A DNA stretch of 64,000 bases from Eupeodes corollae (Eukaryota > Arthropoda > Insecta > Diptera > Syrphidae): assembly GCF_945859685.1 (NCBI RefSeq), contig NC_079147.1, positions 261,816,572 to 261,880,571 on the forward strand. The letters run 5' to 3'. Each line of letters starts with the position of its first letter. The stretch's first letter is position 1. A program made the position numbers and the translations under genes. Below the pieces are notes generated by a model, which worked only from the letters and a program-made list of their open reading frames with translations, was not told the DNA's origin and made no database searches. Below, piece after piece: positions 13,300 through 25,084 of the stretch.

Positions 13300-14560
13300 T
13301 ATCATAATTTTGTAAGTATTCTGGCAGTCTTCTGTCAAGGAGCTGTTAGTCTTCTAACATCCGTTTGTCAGATTTGTTTTCATTGTTCTGTACCCTTCCT
13401 TTATTCCTCTCTAGATCTTTATTTTTCGTCAATTTGTCGTTAAGCTTTACATTATGGGTTTGCAGTCATCTGTCAAACTTCTGTCAGTTACTCTATCTGT
13501 AAGAGGGCTGACTGTCAATCAAACAATCAATAGTTTTTCTTCATTTATTTATCATTTTACTCATTTTCAAATGTCATTCACTTGTAAGTTAACCGTCAGT
13601 CAGTTTCCTTCTGCTGAAACCAGTCAGCTGTTGTCTAGCACCAAAACGCCAGTAAGTTCTTCATTCATCGTCCTTAAATCTTGTGGGGTCTTCTGCGAGT
13701 CTTCTTAAAGTCATCTTTTAGGCTTCTGTTAGTATTCTGTAAAACTTCTTTGAGACTTGTGTGAATCTTCCTAGAGTATTCTGTTTAGCTTCAGTTATTG
13801 ATTTTGAGTATTCTGTCAACCTTTTTTATATCCTGTTATGAGTAATTTTGTTAATCTTCCCTAAATCTTGCCGAACTTGTGACAAACGTGTGTCAGTCAT
13901 CTTTCAGTAAGTATCATACAAATTTTCTTCTCAAATTGTCTGTCATTTTTCCGTTAGTCTTCTTTCGGAGTCAGCTATATGAACACTTTTCGGAAGTTTA
14001 TTAACACTCAAGAAATTGAATGTAAGTCAATTTGATGACAGCTGTTAGTTGTTTGTCGATATTTAGGAAATTGCGGTCATTTTAAACGTCAGAAAGTTAA
14101 AGTCGTTTACCAAAAATTTTTAACAATATTTCGCAATAAATCTTCCTGACAGTTTCTTGTCTGTGGAATATTTTTCATCTGCAAAAATTTGTTTTTTTTA
14201 GTTTCATTAAGACTTTTTTCAGAAGTTTCGATTAGTCATAAGTCAGTAATTTGTCAGTCGATCAACCATTCATTAGACTTTTATCTGTATTTCCCTCATA
14301 ATCTGTCAATATTGCAATCAGGCTTTTTGGAATTATTCTTAATTTTTGTTTGTCAAAAATGTGTTAATTGTCAGTTTGACATCTGCCAGTTTATAAATTA
14401 ATAGAGTGTTAGTCAGTTACATGTAAGTTGTCGGTCGATTTTACTTTTTTATTCATCTTAAGTTTGTAACGTGTCAGGTTTGTCGTCAGTCATAGGTGTC
14501 AGTCGATTTTGCAGATAAGTTGGTCATTCATAAATCGTTTGTCAATTAATCTTTTAGCCA
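13300..14560. repeat. Low-complexity region rich in GTCAGTC and CTTCTGTCA words
   Basis: Over about 1.25 kb the + strand repeats short words such as GTCTTCTGT, TCTGTCA, GTCAGTC, CAGTCATC and TTAGTCTTCT at irregular intervals. This suggests an old short-period tandem array that has largely diverged. The strand is T-rich, which keeps short frames open (for example 13,454-13,708) without any sign of protein homology. No function is apparent. Confidence 0.5.
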
Positions 14561-16793
14561 GAGTCTGTACCTTAGTTATTTTGAAAGTCGTGATTCAATC
14601 TCATTTATCTAACAATAAAGAAAGTATCATCAAGCTTTTAGTCAGTTTTAACGTCTCTTTAAGAACAATAATTTCCTTCTAAAATCTCCATGGTTAAATT
14701 CACCTTGCTAACTCTTCAAACCAACATCAAAGGTAGACACGATATTGAGGTTCATAGATCCCTAAGTGCCACTAAGACGAAATTTAAAACCATATCACCT
14801 GCCTCGTAGTCATTTTTATTGGTTAGATATATAGAGGATGTGCTTTTACCATCTAACGTATATCTATAGACGTTTATATACCCATAAAATATATGAAGCT
14901 AAGAGAGATGCGCATAAGCACATTGCGCACATGATGCGCTTAAGCAAATGATGAAAGTTTGAAAGGTAAGTAGGTATAGAAGAGGCCTGGCATGGATGGT
15001 GTATCTATTGGGATGGATGCAAGTGCATAGTATTTTGTATTTTATGTATGCAAGGAAAAAGAGATGAATTTTTATCACCACAAGAATAATATAGGGAAAG
15101 AGTCATCTTCCTTCCTAAGCCGATCAACAAGTACACGACTTGATCTCGCATTCATTTATGCGGCAAAGATCTATTTGTGGCCCTTGTTATGGATCGACAA
15201 CGACGACGACCAAGACGACGATGAAGACGAAGTCTTGACTATACCTACCTTCGGATGAAGATGATGATGATGAGGATGATATACCTCATGGTTGGTAAAG
15301 TCTGAATCAACGTCTTCGATGTAGGGCTTATAGAGAAGGTTTGTGCAATAAACCTACCTTGGTGTATGGTCGTTATTGTGGTTTCACCTGAGCTATGGTT
15401 TTGCAATAGATTTTCAGCTATCAGTCAGATTAAATTGAATTAGCTTAACATGAGTGATTGAACTTTTCTAATCGGAGAATTGATAGATAAAGGTATTCAT
15501 TACATAAATGAAGACAAAAAATGTAACGTTTACATAAGGCATATACAATATAATAAATTGTTGCATAAATATTTATTACATTCGAAAGGGATGTGGGATT
15601 TTAAATTAAATTCTAGAAAAAATACAACTAACAACTTTAATAATTTTGTTTATAAGGATTTGTGAGATCCTATAGCATGAAAACTCTTAAAGGCACACCT
15701 GTAGATATGCAGCGCTGATAGAATAAATGCCCTCCAGAAAAAAAGTATTGAATTCTTATTTTATTTAGACTGTAGTTTCATAGGGGGTTCGAGTTTCTGC
15801 TCATCTCAACTTTACCGATAAAATGTATATTTATTTTGCACCCAACCCCTAAGGCATCAAACTAAAGACTTTCTAAATTAATTTCACCTTAACAGAAAAA
15901 ATCTTTACCCATTATTCCTTTCCTATCATTATAATGTCCCGTGTCTAAGCATCCATTGGTTTAATAGATTTTTTAAAAGACAACTCTCGAACAACAATAA
16001 AGAAAATATTATTATAAGTTCTTCCTGTATTCATACATTGGTACTCTCGGTACTCGTACTCGAGAGAATAGAAATTGCCAACATAATTCTTTTAATTATT
16101 TCAATCCATTAACAATTACTTTGTTCTTATTTTTCTTATAGTTTTGTTTTGTATATTTTCTCTTTGCAGGTGAGTTCGATATAAAAGCTTTATTAATAAT
16201 TATAATACCCTTGCCTTCGTACGTTTTTCCTACTCGACGATGATGGTAAGTATGTTTGTTAAAGTCCATTAGATACTTTTTTGTTTTGTTAGATCGTTTG
16301 CTAATTTTATTTCCTTATTATAGACTATAATTTTGTGTATTATGTATTAATCCAACTGCATCGATCAAATAAAATGTAATAAAAGAATTAATTATATCCA
16401 TTAGAAAAATAATCACGCGTCTTTTTTAGTTGAATGGACTGGAAATTTGACTTGTAATTTAGGTTATACGAGTGCGTAAGGGTTAAATAAGGACATACAA
16501 GAAATCTCAGAACTTTTTTTGTATTGTCTGAAATTTGCAGTTGTTGTTTTGGGTATTGGAAACATTTTCTTTTTGAATTTTGGGATTTTTTTAATGAAAA
16601 ACATTCAGAACATAAACCTTAAAATTAAAAAAATCAATACCACAAAAAAAAAAAAACAGAATCATAAGCATACGCGATATGTGTTCAACTTATTTTTTTG
16701 TTTGGTTTTTGAGATATTACTTTTTAAAATTTGAAAAAAACATTAGGCTATTTTAATCAGTCTTAAGAATCACTTTTTCAAAAAAATTCGTGA
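14561..16793. other. No gene recognised; one GAC/GAT microsatellite
   Basis: AT-rich sequence with a GACGACGAC...GATGATGATGA simple repeat at about 15,190-15,285. Small open frames (15,064-15,258; 15,480-15,665; 16,519-16,734) are AT-rich or microsatellite-driven and resemble nothing known. No RNA gene was seen. Confidence 0.4.
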
Positions 16794-16801
16794 TGGTTTC
16801 C

Positions 16802-17111
16802 GTGGCATGATGGTTTGTGCGTCGGACTATCATGCAAGGGGTCTTGGGTTCAATCCCTGCCTGTGCCACCTTAATTTAAAAAAAAAATTAATTTTCGCGG
16901 GTACTGCCTCTTGCGAGGAATTGACAAATCCTTCAAGAGTAATTCTTGTCATGAAAAAGTGCTTTCTCAAACTAGCCGTTCGGATTCGGCCTAAAATTGT
17001 AGGTCAGTTCCATTCCTGACAACAGTACTCGCACACAGGAATGGTTGAGAGTTGTAAGTCACTAGGCCCTGGTTCACAACGGACTGTTGCGCCACCCCAT
17101 TTGATTTGATT
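16802..17111 (+). mobile_element. Full-length tRNA-derived SINE
   Basis: The 5' end looks like a tRNA gene. GTGGCATGATGGTTTGTGCG serves as the A-box region and GGGTTCAATCCCTGCC as the B box, closing with GTGCCACC; these are the two internal RNA polymerase III promoter boxes. A body of about 190 bases follows, ending GGCCCTGGTTCACAACGG, then ACTGTTGCGCCACC and a short (TTGAT)n tail. An 8-bp repeat TGGTTTCC flanks it at 16,794-16,801 and 17,112-17,119, as expected from target-primed insertion. Related fragments in this window lie at 17,555, 31,040, 49,297 and 55,695. It encodes no protein and would depend on a LINE for mobility. Confidence 0.85.
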
Positions 17112-17128
17112 TGGTTTCCAAATTAAAA

Positions 17129-18486
17129 AGAGGCTGGGATGCGACTCACACTGATAACTTCCCATCCCGTCTGTCGATTTGTCTTGCTTAAAAGTTTGTC
17201 TATATGTATTTTTACCAAATTTGCGCACCAATTTTTGTAGATTTTATTTTTTATGAAAAAAACGGACTGTTGGATTTTTATATAAAAATTACTGAATATT
17301 GAAAACAATATTTTCTCTGAAATATAATAAGTTTGAAGCCAATATTTTTAATTTTTGAAAAGCTATTTGAGCCGAAAGTAAATTTTTACCAAGTTTTAGT
17401 AGGTATTGTTTTTTTAGAGTTTAATTTTTTGTAAAAAAACGGTCAATTCGAATTTTTTAAACATTTTACCAAATGTTGAAAACAATATTTCTTATAAGAT
17501 AAAATTAGTTTGAAGCCAATATTAAAAATTTTTGAAGAGATATTTGAGTCGAAACTGGAGACATCTAGCTAGGGACCGAGCTAGATGGAGAAGTTTGTTG
17601 GGTGAGGCCCTAGTTCACACAGGACTGTAGCGCCACCTTAAGTAAGTAAGTAAGTATTTGAGTCGAAAATCAATTTTTACCAACTTTTATACATTTTTTT
17701 TCAGGTTTCTATTTTTTGTAAAAAAACTGTCCATTCGATTTTTTTCAAACTCTAACTGAATGTTGACAACAAGATGTTTTGAAAGATAAAAGTAAATTAA
17801 AGCCAATATCTCAAAGTTTTGAAAAGATATTTGAGTCGAAAATCAATTTTTACCAACTTTTATACATTTTTTTTAGGTTTTTATTTTTTGTAAAAAAAAC
17901 TGTCAATTCGATTTTTCTCAAAATTTATCAGATGTCAAAAACATTATTCTTCGTTGCACAAAATTGTTTTAGAGATAAAATCATATTTCAGTCGTAAAAT
18001 TTTGAAGGTGACAAATTTTTTTTTCAGTTTTATTGAATTATAAAAAAAACGTTATATTGATTTTTTTCAAAAAATATACCTGTTTGGTATCACGTTACAA
18101 TATATTATATAAAATTTAATTCCAGTCTCTAGCGTTTTTGGTTCGTAAGATATTTAAGGTTAACCAAAATGTTCACCTTTTTTTAAACTGCTATGGTAAA
18201 AAAAACCACCCACGCAATTTTCTTGAGAGCCCTTTCTACATCTTTCTGCCTTATTATCTGTATAACAAAATTTATTTGAAGTCGATATCTTTTCTGGTTC
18301 TTGAGCTATGGACGACGAAAAAAACGTCACTAACGAACGGACGTACAAACGTACGTACACACGCACGCACAGACATCTTTCTAAAAATCTTTTATTTCGA
18401 CTCTAGGGACCTTGAATCGTCGAGAAATGTCAAAATTTTCATTTTGACAAATCGGACCCATTACAATAACTTCCTATGGGAAGTTA
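17129..18486 (+). mobile_element. Non-autonomous 1.25-kb element with internal ~170-bp monomers, copy A
   Basis: The left end reads GGGATGCGACTCACACTGAT then AACTTCCCATCCCGTC. Next come about four monomers of 170-177 bp, recognisable by ATATTTGAGTCGAAAATC ... TTTTTACCAA ... TGTAAAAAAACTGTC. A unique block contains CGTACGT-rich alternating sequence (around 18,340-18,370). The right end is a palindrome TAACTTCC/TAT/GGGAAGTTA at 18,467-18,486. Both ends share the inverted 11-mer TAACTTCCCAT. No protein is encoded. Length without the inserted SINE fragment is about 1,244 bp, matching copy B (1,254 bp). The layout (subterminal inverted words, central tandem repeats, terminal hairpin) resembles non-autonomous Helentron-type elements (DINE-1/HINE), but that class is an inference. 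Confidence 0.75.
17541..17668 (+). mobile_element. 5'-truncated SINE insertion with 14-bp target-site duplication
   Basis: A 100-base SINE 3' fragment (17,555-17,654) interrupts a monomer of copy A. The direct repeat TATTTGAGTCGAAA flanks it at 17,541-17,554 and 17,655-17,668. The fragment shares GAGGCCCTAGTTCACACAGG and GCGCCACC with the full SINE at 16,802, but it ends in (AAGT)n instead of (TTGAT)n. It is therefore a different subfamily or tail variant. The clean duplication shows it arrived after copy A. Confidence 0.88.
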
Positions 18487-19149
18487 AAAATGCTTTTATT
18501 CAATATTCAGTTAAAACATTTATATTTTTTCCTATTAGTCAATGAACGAAAAAAATTGCCTTCACCTAAACACAAATTCAACAGTTTTATAACTTGGCAT
18601 ACTTACTAAGGGATGTCTGTTGATGACCCAAATAAAAGTCCCCAAGAATCCGACGTGAGCTCTAGCTTAAGTGAAGAGAAACATAGAGATTGTTTCAGTT
18701 CTTCATGAATATCTTGAAAACTATTTGTCGTATCAAAAAAATTTGTTCCACAAAACTAAAGCTCATTAAATTTTATAAAAAAAGCTTTGACGATTTTGTT
18801 CGTATCTGTTATTGTTTATCTATAGTGGCAGTGAAAGAAACATACGTTTTTTTGGTTTTTCGGGCTTACCTTGAAAACTATTTGTGGTATAAAAAATTAA
18901 TCTTCTACAAAATTAAAGCTTAATGCATTTTCTTCAACTCTATTGGTATGTAAGGAAAATATGGTTTTTTTTTTGACAGGAGGAAATTTTCAAAAGACAC
19001 TTGGCAGTATTCGACACCAAGTAGTGTGGGACTCTTAACCACTAAAACCACCTCTTCATCAGGACCTATATTGAAGGATCGATTTCCAATTTTTCTTTCT
19101 TAACTTTGTACAATCACTTTGGGGGAAGTTTAAACTTTTAATACTTTCC
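18487..19149. repeat. Unassigned region with a ~159-bp spaced direct repeat
   Basis: The phrase CTTGAAAACTATTTG(T/G)(C/G)GTAT, followed by a lysine-rich AT stretch, occurs at about 18,712-18,780. It recurs at 18,870-18,932, about 159 bases later, suggesting a tandem duplication. The rest, up to the jockey-like relic, is unrecognised. Confidence 0.5.
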
Positions 19150-20395
19150 CATGTTTTTTTGTTTAGACCATAAACACATGAGGCTTGGTTCTTCTTAATC
19201 CCCAAACATGGTTTCTTATATTCAAGGCGGACTCGATTTCAGAATTAGTATGACTTTGCAGTCTCTGGTTGTGCGATACAGCGTATTTTTTAACAACTTC
19301 TGTAACCATTTCTATTTGTAAGTCACGATGTAGATCGGTATTTCTTATGTACCAAGGTGCATTAACTATTCCACGAAGGACTTTGTTTTGGAATTTTTGG
19401 ATGATTTCGGTATTTGTTTTCTTTGTACAGCCCCATAATTGGATTCCATAGGTCCAAACAGGCTTTAGTACTTGATTATACAGCATTATTTCGTTTTGAA
19501 TTGATAAATCAGAGTTGTTACCAAGCAACTAGTATATTTTTCTATATTTCAAGTTTAGTTCTTCTTTTTTCTTTTTGATGTGCTCTTTCCACTTAAGCTT
19601 TGCATCCAAAGTCATTCCAAGGTATTTGGCCGTATTGGCGTACAGCTTGATTATTAATAATTATTGGAATATTGTTTATCTTTTTATTTGTAAAGTTTAT
19701 ATGTGAAGATTTTGTTTCATTGAATTTGATACGCGATTTTTCGGTCCAAGCTCTCACTGTGTCGTCGGCATTTTGTAGTTTTACTGCTGCCTTAGAGACA
19801 CATTTGTCGGGTACCAAAATTGCGGTATCATCTGCAAATCTAGCCAGATGGTGTGATTAACAACTGGAATATCCCTTGTGTACAGTTAATACAGGGTAGG
19901 ACCTAGGACACTTCCTTGTGGTACACCGGCTTTTATTTTCTTCAATTCCGAGTATTCTTGATCGTACCTTACTCTAAACAATCGATCTGAGATGTACGAT
20001 TTTAATATTTCAAAGTAGTGTCTGGGAAGATCCCTTTGCAGTTTGTACTCAAGTCCCTCATGCCAAACCTTATCAATAGCTTGAGCAACATCTTACAATA
20101 TAGCTGAAAATACTTGTTTTTCTTCTTATGCTTTTTTTATTACTTCCGATATTCTATGAACTTGGTCTATAGTGGAATGTTTATTTATAAAGCCAAACTG
20201 ATGCTAAGTCTCTTCAGAAGCAGTTTTTCAAAAAATTTTGCCATAATTGGTATAAGCGTCACTTCTGCTTTGGTATGACAATTACTTCAGCAATTTTCCA
20301 ATGGTGCGGGACATATCGGTGCTTAAGGCATGCATTTATTATATATTGGAGTTTTATAAAGGCTTTCAATGGCATTTCTTTCATAACCTGAACAG
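19150..20395 (-). mobile_element. Jockey-like non-LTR retrotransposon relic
   Basis: The minus-strand translation, across several frames, gives VPHHWKIAEVIVIPK (near 20,300), STIDQVHRI, KVWHEGLEYKLQRDLP, AGVPQGSVLGPTLY (near 19,920, the RT fingers/palm motif) and YLGMTLDAKLKWKEHI (near 19,600). An open C-terminal segment at 19,163-19,528 contains LYNQVLKPVWTYGIQLWG and NAPWYIRNTDLHRDL. These C-terminal phrases are hallmarks of jockey-clade LINEs. The catalytic YADD region is damaged (a NADDT-like remnant at about 19,770). It is 5' truncated, with no endonuclease, and is inactive. It lies between the inverted copies A and B of the monomer element. Confidence 0.8.
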
Positions 20396-20690
20396 TAATT
20401 AGAAAGATGACGGTTGTGTACCTAAAACGCTAAAGTCGTTTCTAGAAACTCTTATACTAAAATAAACGAGCATTGAAAATAGAAAAAGGAAGTGCATCGC
20501 AATAGGGCATAACATTATATCATTTGTGCATCCAAGATCATTCATGGCTCCAATACCAAGCAGCATTGCCTTTCTTAGATACATAAAGCTTGGTTTTAAG
20601 AAGTTGGTAAAGCTTATATCAAGCTTACGGTTTTTGTTCTTCATACTATTAAGCTCAGTTGTTAGAGATATCAGCTATTTGCAACACGCT
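20396..20690. other. No gene recognised
   Basis: About 300 bases between a LINE relic and a Tc1 relic, with an open minus-strand segment at 20,399-20,644 (81 codons) that has no recognised motif. Its composition is less AT-biased than the adjoining DNA, so it may be a further piece of an unrecognised repeat. Confidence 0.3.
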
Positions 20691-21080
20691 ACATAAAAAA
20701 TGTAAAAACCAGAAAACGAGTTCGGTGCAACCTATCGGATAGACTGAGCCAAAGGTGCATTCAAAAAACCGTCAAACATGGAGGATGGTCAATTATGGTG
20801 ATGTTTTTCCCTTAGTGGGGTTGGAAATATTATTAAAATTGACAATGAAATGACGGGTTCAAGTTACGTCAATATTGTCAGAGAAAATCTCTTCAAAAAT
20901 GTCTTTTGGAAATTATGTTTTTCAACAAGATAATGACCCATAGCATACAAGCAGAATTGCAAAAGATTGTTTTACTCAAAAAAATATTGACGTTCTAGAA
21001 TGGCCACCTCAATCCATAGACCTTAACCCCATTAAGCACCTTTGGATAACAGGATGTGCGTCGTAATTTATTTTGTCCGA
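20691..21080 (+). mobile_element. Tc1-family transposase relic, C-terminal half
   Basis: The + strand gives TVKHGGWSIMV near 20,778, IIKIDNEMTGSSYVNIVREN (bases about 20,830-20,890, frame-shifted), then FQQDNDP*HTS at about 20,920-20,950 and LEWPPQSIDLNPIKHLW at about 20,995-21,046. FQQDNDP.HTS holds the second catalytic aspartate and WPPQS.DLNPI.HLW the third acidic position of Tc1 transposases. One in-frame stop and indels disable it. The N-terminal DNA-binding part and the terminal inverted repeats are not seen. Confidence 0.85.
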
Positions 21081-22591
21081 CATTGTAGGTTTTATTCTTT
21101 TAAAAAATCAGTTGTCTTTACAATTGTATTAAACCAAGTTTTTGAAATATATTAAAATATAAAAAAAATATAAATAATGTTTAACACGGGCATTCTTCAA
21201 ACTTGAGCAAATAGTTAAAACTTAAATTAAAATTCGAAAAACACTTAAAATTATCCAAAACGTATTTTTTAAAACTATGCAAATATTTAATTCTAGGTTT
21301 TCTCAAAACTTCATACGGAGTCAAATGAAGACTCATAACTTATATTTTTCAGAATTTTCAGAAACATAGTAAGATTTAAGAAATTGGAGTGATAGAAATT
21401 TAAGATAGGATTACAATTAGGGATATTTTAATCATTTAAAATACTATTATTTTGTTTGTGATAAAAACTTAATTTTGAACAGTTATGTTTTGCTATGAAA
21501 AAATTATAGCAAAATAGTTAAAATTTTTGAACAATAATGTCATGGTAAATTACAAAAAATTTTCAGTACGTTGTTAAAATATGTATAATTAAAACATTTT
21601 GTTCATCAAAATTATTGCAAATTTTATTTAAAAACCTTAACCTCTTTAGATTATCAATTTGACATTAAAATTCCAGTAAATAAGCTTTACAATTGTTTTT
21701 ATTAAAACAAAATATCTGCTTTAAGAATTATGGGCAGTTTACTTACTAAACCCCTTTTAATCTTTGAAAACATTTTTTCCTTACAATCATAACACAAAAC
21801 TATTTAAAGGTTTTGTGGGCAGAATTGATAAAAACTAGATGATGAGTTTTTAAGAAAGTCGTAATCAATGATAAGTAGTTTTTTTTTCTGTCATACAAAC
21901 AAAACAACAATACTTTCTTAAAGGATTAAGTTTTCCTGAATTTGTACCTAGCCTTAAAATTGTTCTATCGTATCGGGTTTTAAAATAGGACCCTTTAAAA
22001 TCCTTAACACAACCGAAAAAAGAGTTCTTAACAATAAATTATATGATGATTTTGGAAAGTAGAAATCTTATTCTTTAATGAGTCGTCATTTAACATTTAG
22101 AGATCTTGAATTAAACGCTTTCGTAGTTTTGATAAAATACGTTTTGGAATAAGTATTAAGTGATGATTTCATATTTAAACTAAAATTATAACTATTAGTT
22201 CTAATTTAAACTAATTTTTAGTATTTTTTTTTATATTTTTGCAAAAATCAAAACCAAAAATCAAAAACTTGATGTTATAGTCTTCTTTAGAGATAAATCA
22301 TTACAAGCTCAAAAATTACTATCTTCTGTTTTAAACTGTTTAAGCATAAATGGTTTAGAATTTTCTTAATACAGGTGAAAGCCATCAACTTATGAAGATT
22401 TTTCGAAAATTGTATGAACGATTGTAAATATTTCTACTGAACTCTCAAAAAAGTCTTATATGCGTGTTTTTTTGAATTTTAAAAAGTAATGTTTCAAAAA
22501 CTTGACATGATATACTCTATCATGTCAAGTTTTTGATTGTATTTAAACTAAGCAGTTTCGTTTTCAAAAGTTTGTGTGTACCTATAGTTTT
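21081..22591. repeat. AT-rich old repeat, also present at 26.82 and 55.8 kb
   Basis: The stretch 21,170-21,380 (AACACGGGCATTCTTCAAAC ... TTTTCTCAAAACTTCATACG ... AGTCAAATGA) aligns by eye with 26,820-27,025 (AAAACGGGTATTTTTGAAAT ... AGAACTTCATATAGAG). Other pieces resemble 55,830-56,150. No coding content was recognised. It is probably a decayed, unclassified transposable element. Confidence 0.45.
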
Positions 22592-23845
22592 TAACTTCCC
22601 ATAGGAAGCTATTGTAATGGGTCCGATTTGTCAAATTGAAAATTTTGACATATCTCGACGTTTCAAGGTCCCTAGAGTCGAAATAAAACATTTTAGAAAG
22701 ATGTCTGTGCGTGCGTGTGTATGTACGTACGTTTGTACGTGCGTACGTCCATACGTTCGCGACGTTTTTTCGTCCTAAATAGCTCAAGAACCAGAAGACT
22801 TCAAATAAATTTTGTTATACAGATAATAAAGAAGAAAGATGCAGAAAGGGCTCTCAAGAAAATTACGTGCGTGTTTTTCTTACCATAGCAGTTTGAAAAA
22901 AAGGTGAACATTTTGGTTAACCCTAAATATCTTACGAACCAATGACGCTAGAGACTTGAATTAAATTTTATATAATATATTGTAACGTGATACTAAACAG
23001 GTATATTTTTGAAAAAAAATCAATATAACGGTTTTTTTTATAATTCAATAAAACTGAAAAAAAATGTGTCACCTCCAAAATTTTACGACTAAAATATGAT
23101 TTCATCTCCAAAACAATTTTGTGCAATAAAAAATAATGTTTTTGACATCTGATAAAATTTTGAGAAAAATCGAATTGACAGATTTTTTTATAAAATATAA
23201 AAATCTAAAAAAAACCTTACTAAAAGTTTGTAAAAATTGAATATCGATTCAAATATATTTTCAAAAACTTGAAATTTATTCTTCAAACTTATTTTAACTT
23301 ATAAGAAATATTATTTTTAATATTTTGAAAATCTTGAGAAAAATCGAATTAACAGTTTTTTTACAAAACATAAAAACCTAAAAAAATGAATAAAAGTTGG
23401 TAAAAATTGATTTTCGACTTAAATATCTTTTTAAAAATTTTAAATATTGGCTTTAAACTACTTTTATCTTTTAAAAAAATATTGTTGTTAAAATTCAGTA
23501 AAATTTTGAAAAAATCTAATTGACAGTTTTTTCTACAAAAAATTAAAAACCTAAAAAAATTAAAAAAAAGTTGGTAAAAATTGCTTTTCGACTCAAATAT
23601 CTTTTCAAAAATTTGAAATATTGGCTTCAAACTTATTTTATTTCACAGAAAATATTGATTTCGATATTCAGTAATTTTTATATAAAAATCCAACAGTCCG
23701 TTTTTTCATAAAAAATTAAATCTACATAAAATAGTACTCAAATTTGGTAAAAATTGATACAAGTATATATGGTCAAATTTTTAAGTAAGTCAAATCGACA
23801 GATGGGATGGAAAGTTATCAGTGTGGGTCGCATCCCATCCTCTTT
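22592..23845 (-). mobile_element. Non-autonomous 1.25-kb element, copy B (inverted relative to A)
   Basis: This is the reverse-complement counterpart of copy A. It begins (in + coordinates) with TAACTTCCCATAGGAAG and the unique block with GTACGTACGTTTGTACGTGC. The ~170-bp monomers follow, with CGA(C/T)T(C/T)AAATAT(C/A)TTTT at about 23,247, 23,417 and 23,588, exact spacings of 170-171 bases. It ends with AGTTATCAGTGTGGGTCGCA then TCCCATCCTC near 23,845. It has no SINE insertion, so it gives the uninterrupted structure. A GATGGGATG...CATCCCATC inverted repeat at its outer end can fold into a hairpin. No open frame of note. Confidence 0.78.
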
Positions 23846-25084
23846 TTTTGGAATAAAATTAGTTTAGTTATTTGAGAGATAAATCTAAGATTATACATAT
23901 ATACATATGTACATTAAATGAACAAAAAAACATTTATCATATTGTTTTTGGTAATCCGAATAAAGAAATCAAAGACAAATTATGAAATTATAAATGGAAA
24001 GAAACCACTAACCCAGTTAAATTAAAATGATAATAATTCAGGTTCAAGACATAGTCAGAATTTAAGAGCCAGTCTTTATTTTTAACACAATTTACTTAAA
24101 ATAACGTAATTAAATGCGTGGCATTTTATGAATTTTATTTTTCTGAAATTTCGTTCCCTCTGAAAATTTAATCAGTTGCCCAAAACAATCAAATTTGCAA
24201 TTTTAGATAACTTTTCTCAAAAATTTACAATACATTAAAGGTATTAAAAGCTGGATCTAAAAACTTAAAAGATTTTTGTAAGAAGGCTTTTATTAGTCGT
24301 ATAAGCAAGTGACTTGGACTCACATAGAAAAATTTAATATAATTTAACTTTATTTGTTGACTTGTAGAGGATATTACTTTTGTTTCTGTGCAATGTTTGT
24401 TATTTAAAAATACAGCCTTAATAAATAATTTGGTGCTTGATATAAATGTACATAGGGTTCTGTTTTTTAAACCATCAAATCACCAACACAGTAACAACAA
24501 AAGGACTTAAAAAAGTATAATATCATACAAAGGCCCTTTACCCATAAATGTATCTACATAACAAGTATTTACCAAGCCTAGATTTTTTTAACAGTTGTTC
24601 TTGTTGAATAGTCCCTTTACGCCTCTGCCTATAACCTATTATATTTTCAATTCACGGAAAACAAAATGGATATAATATCGTTGTTTACCCAAACGGGATG
24701 CAATCAAGTGTGCAATATGGAAGCTTTTAAATTTGTTTCATTTTCATATGTGCATGTTACCGTTAATATCACGACCATGAATAAAAAGAAATGTTAAAAA
24801 TTATAGATATTTGTATGAATATTGTTTTTTTTTTTGGTGTGTGCAATTTTTATGAGAATTTTTCATTTTTGCGTGTAGGTAGGTTTAAATTGAGTTGAAT
24901 GGACGAAATGGAATTTATAAATTAACTTGCCGAAGATAATAAACTGACAGCGCAGATTTGTTTTTGTGTTTTTTTTTAGTGTTGTTTGTTGATGGTTTAT
25001 TTTAACTTAATGTTTGTTGTTGAAATAATGAACCTATAAACTAAGTGAAAAAATAGGGTATTCTATACAAACAAATAACCAAGA
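23846..25084. other. No gene recognised
   Basis: AT-rich sequence without coding potential, RNA genes or recognised repeats; a few TATACATATA runs near 23,900. Confidence 0.4.

Noticed and set aside
16802..16872. tRNA gene-like sequence with A and B boxes
   Set aside because: It is followed by a conserved non-tRNA body and tail shared with other copies and has a target duplication, so it is a SINE head and not a functional tRNA gene.
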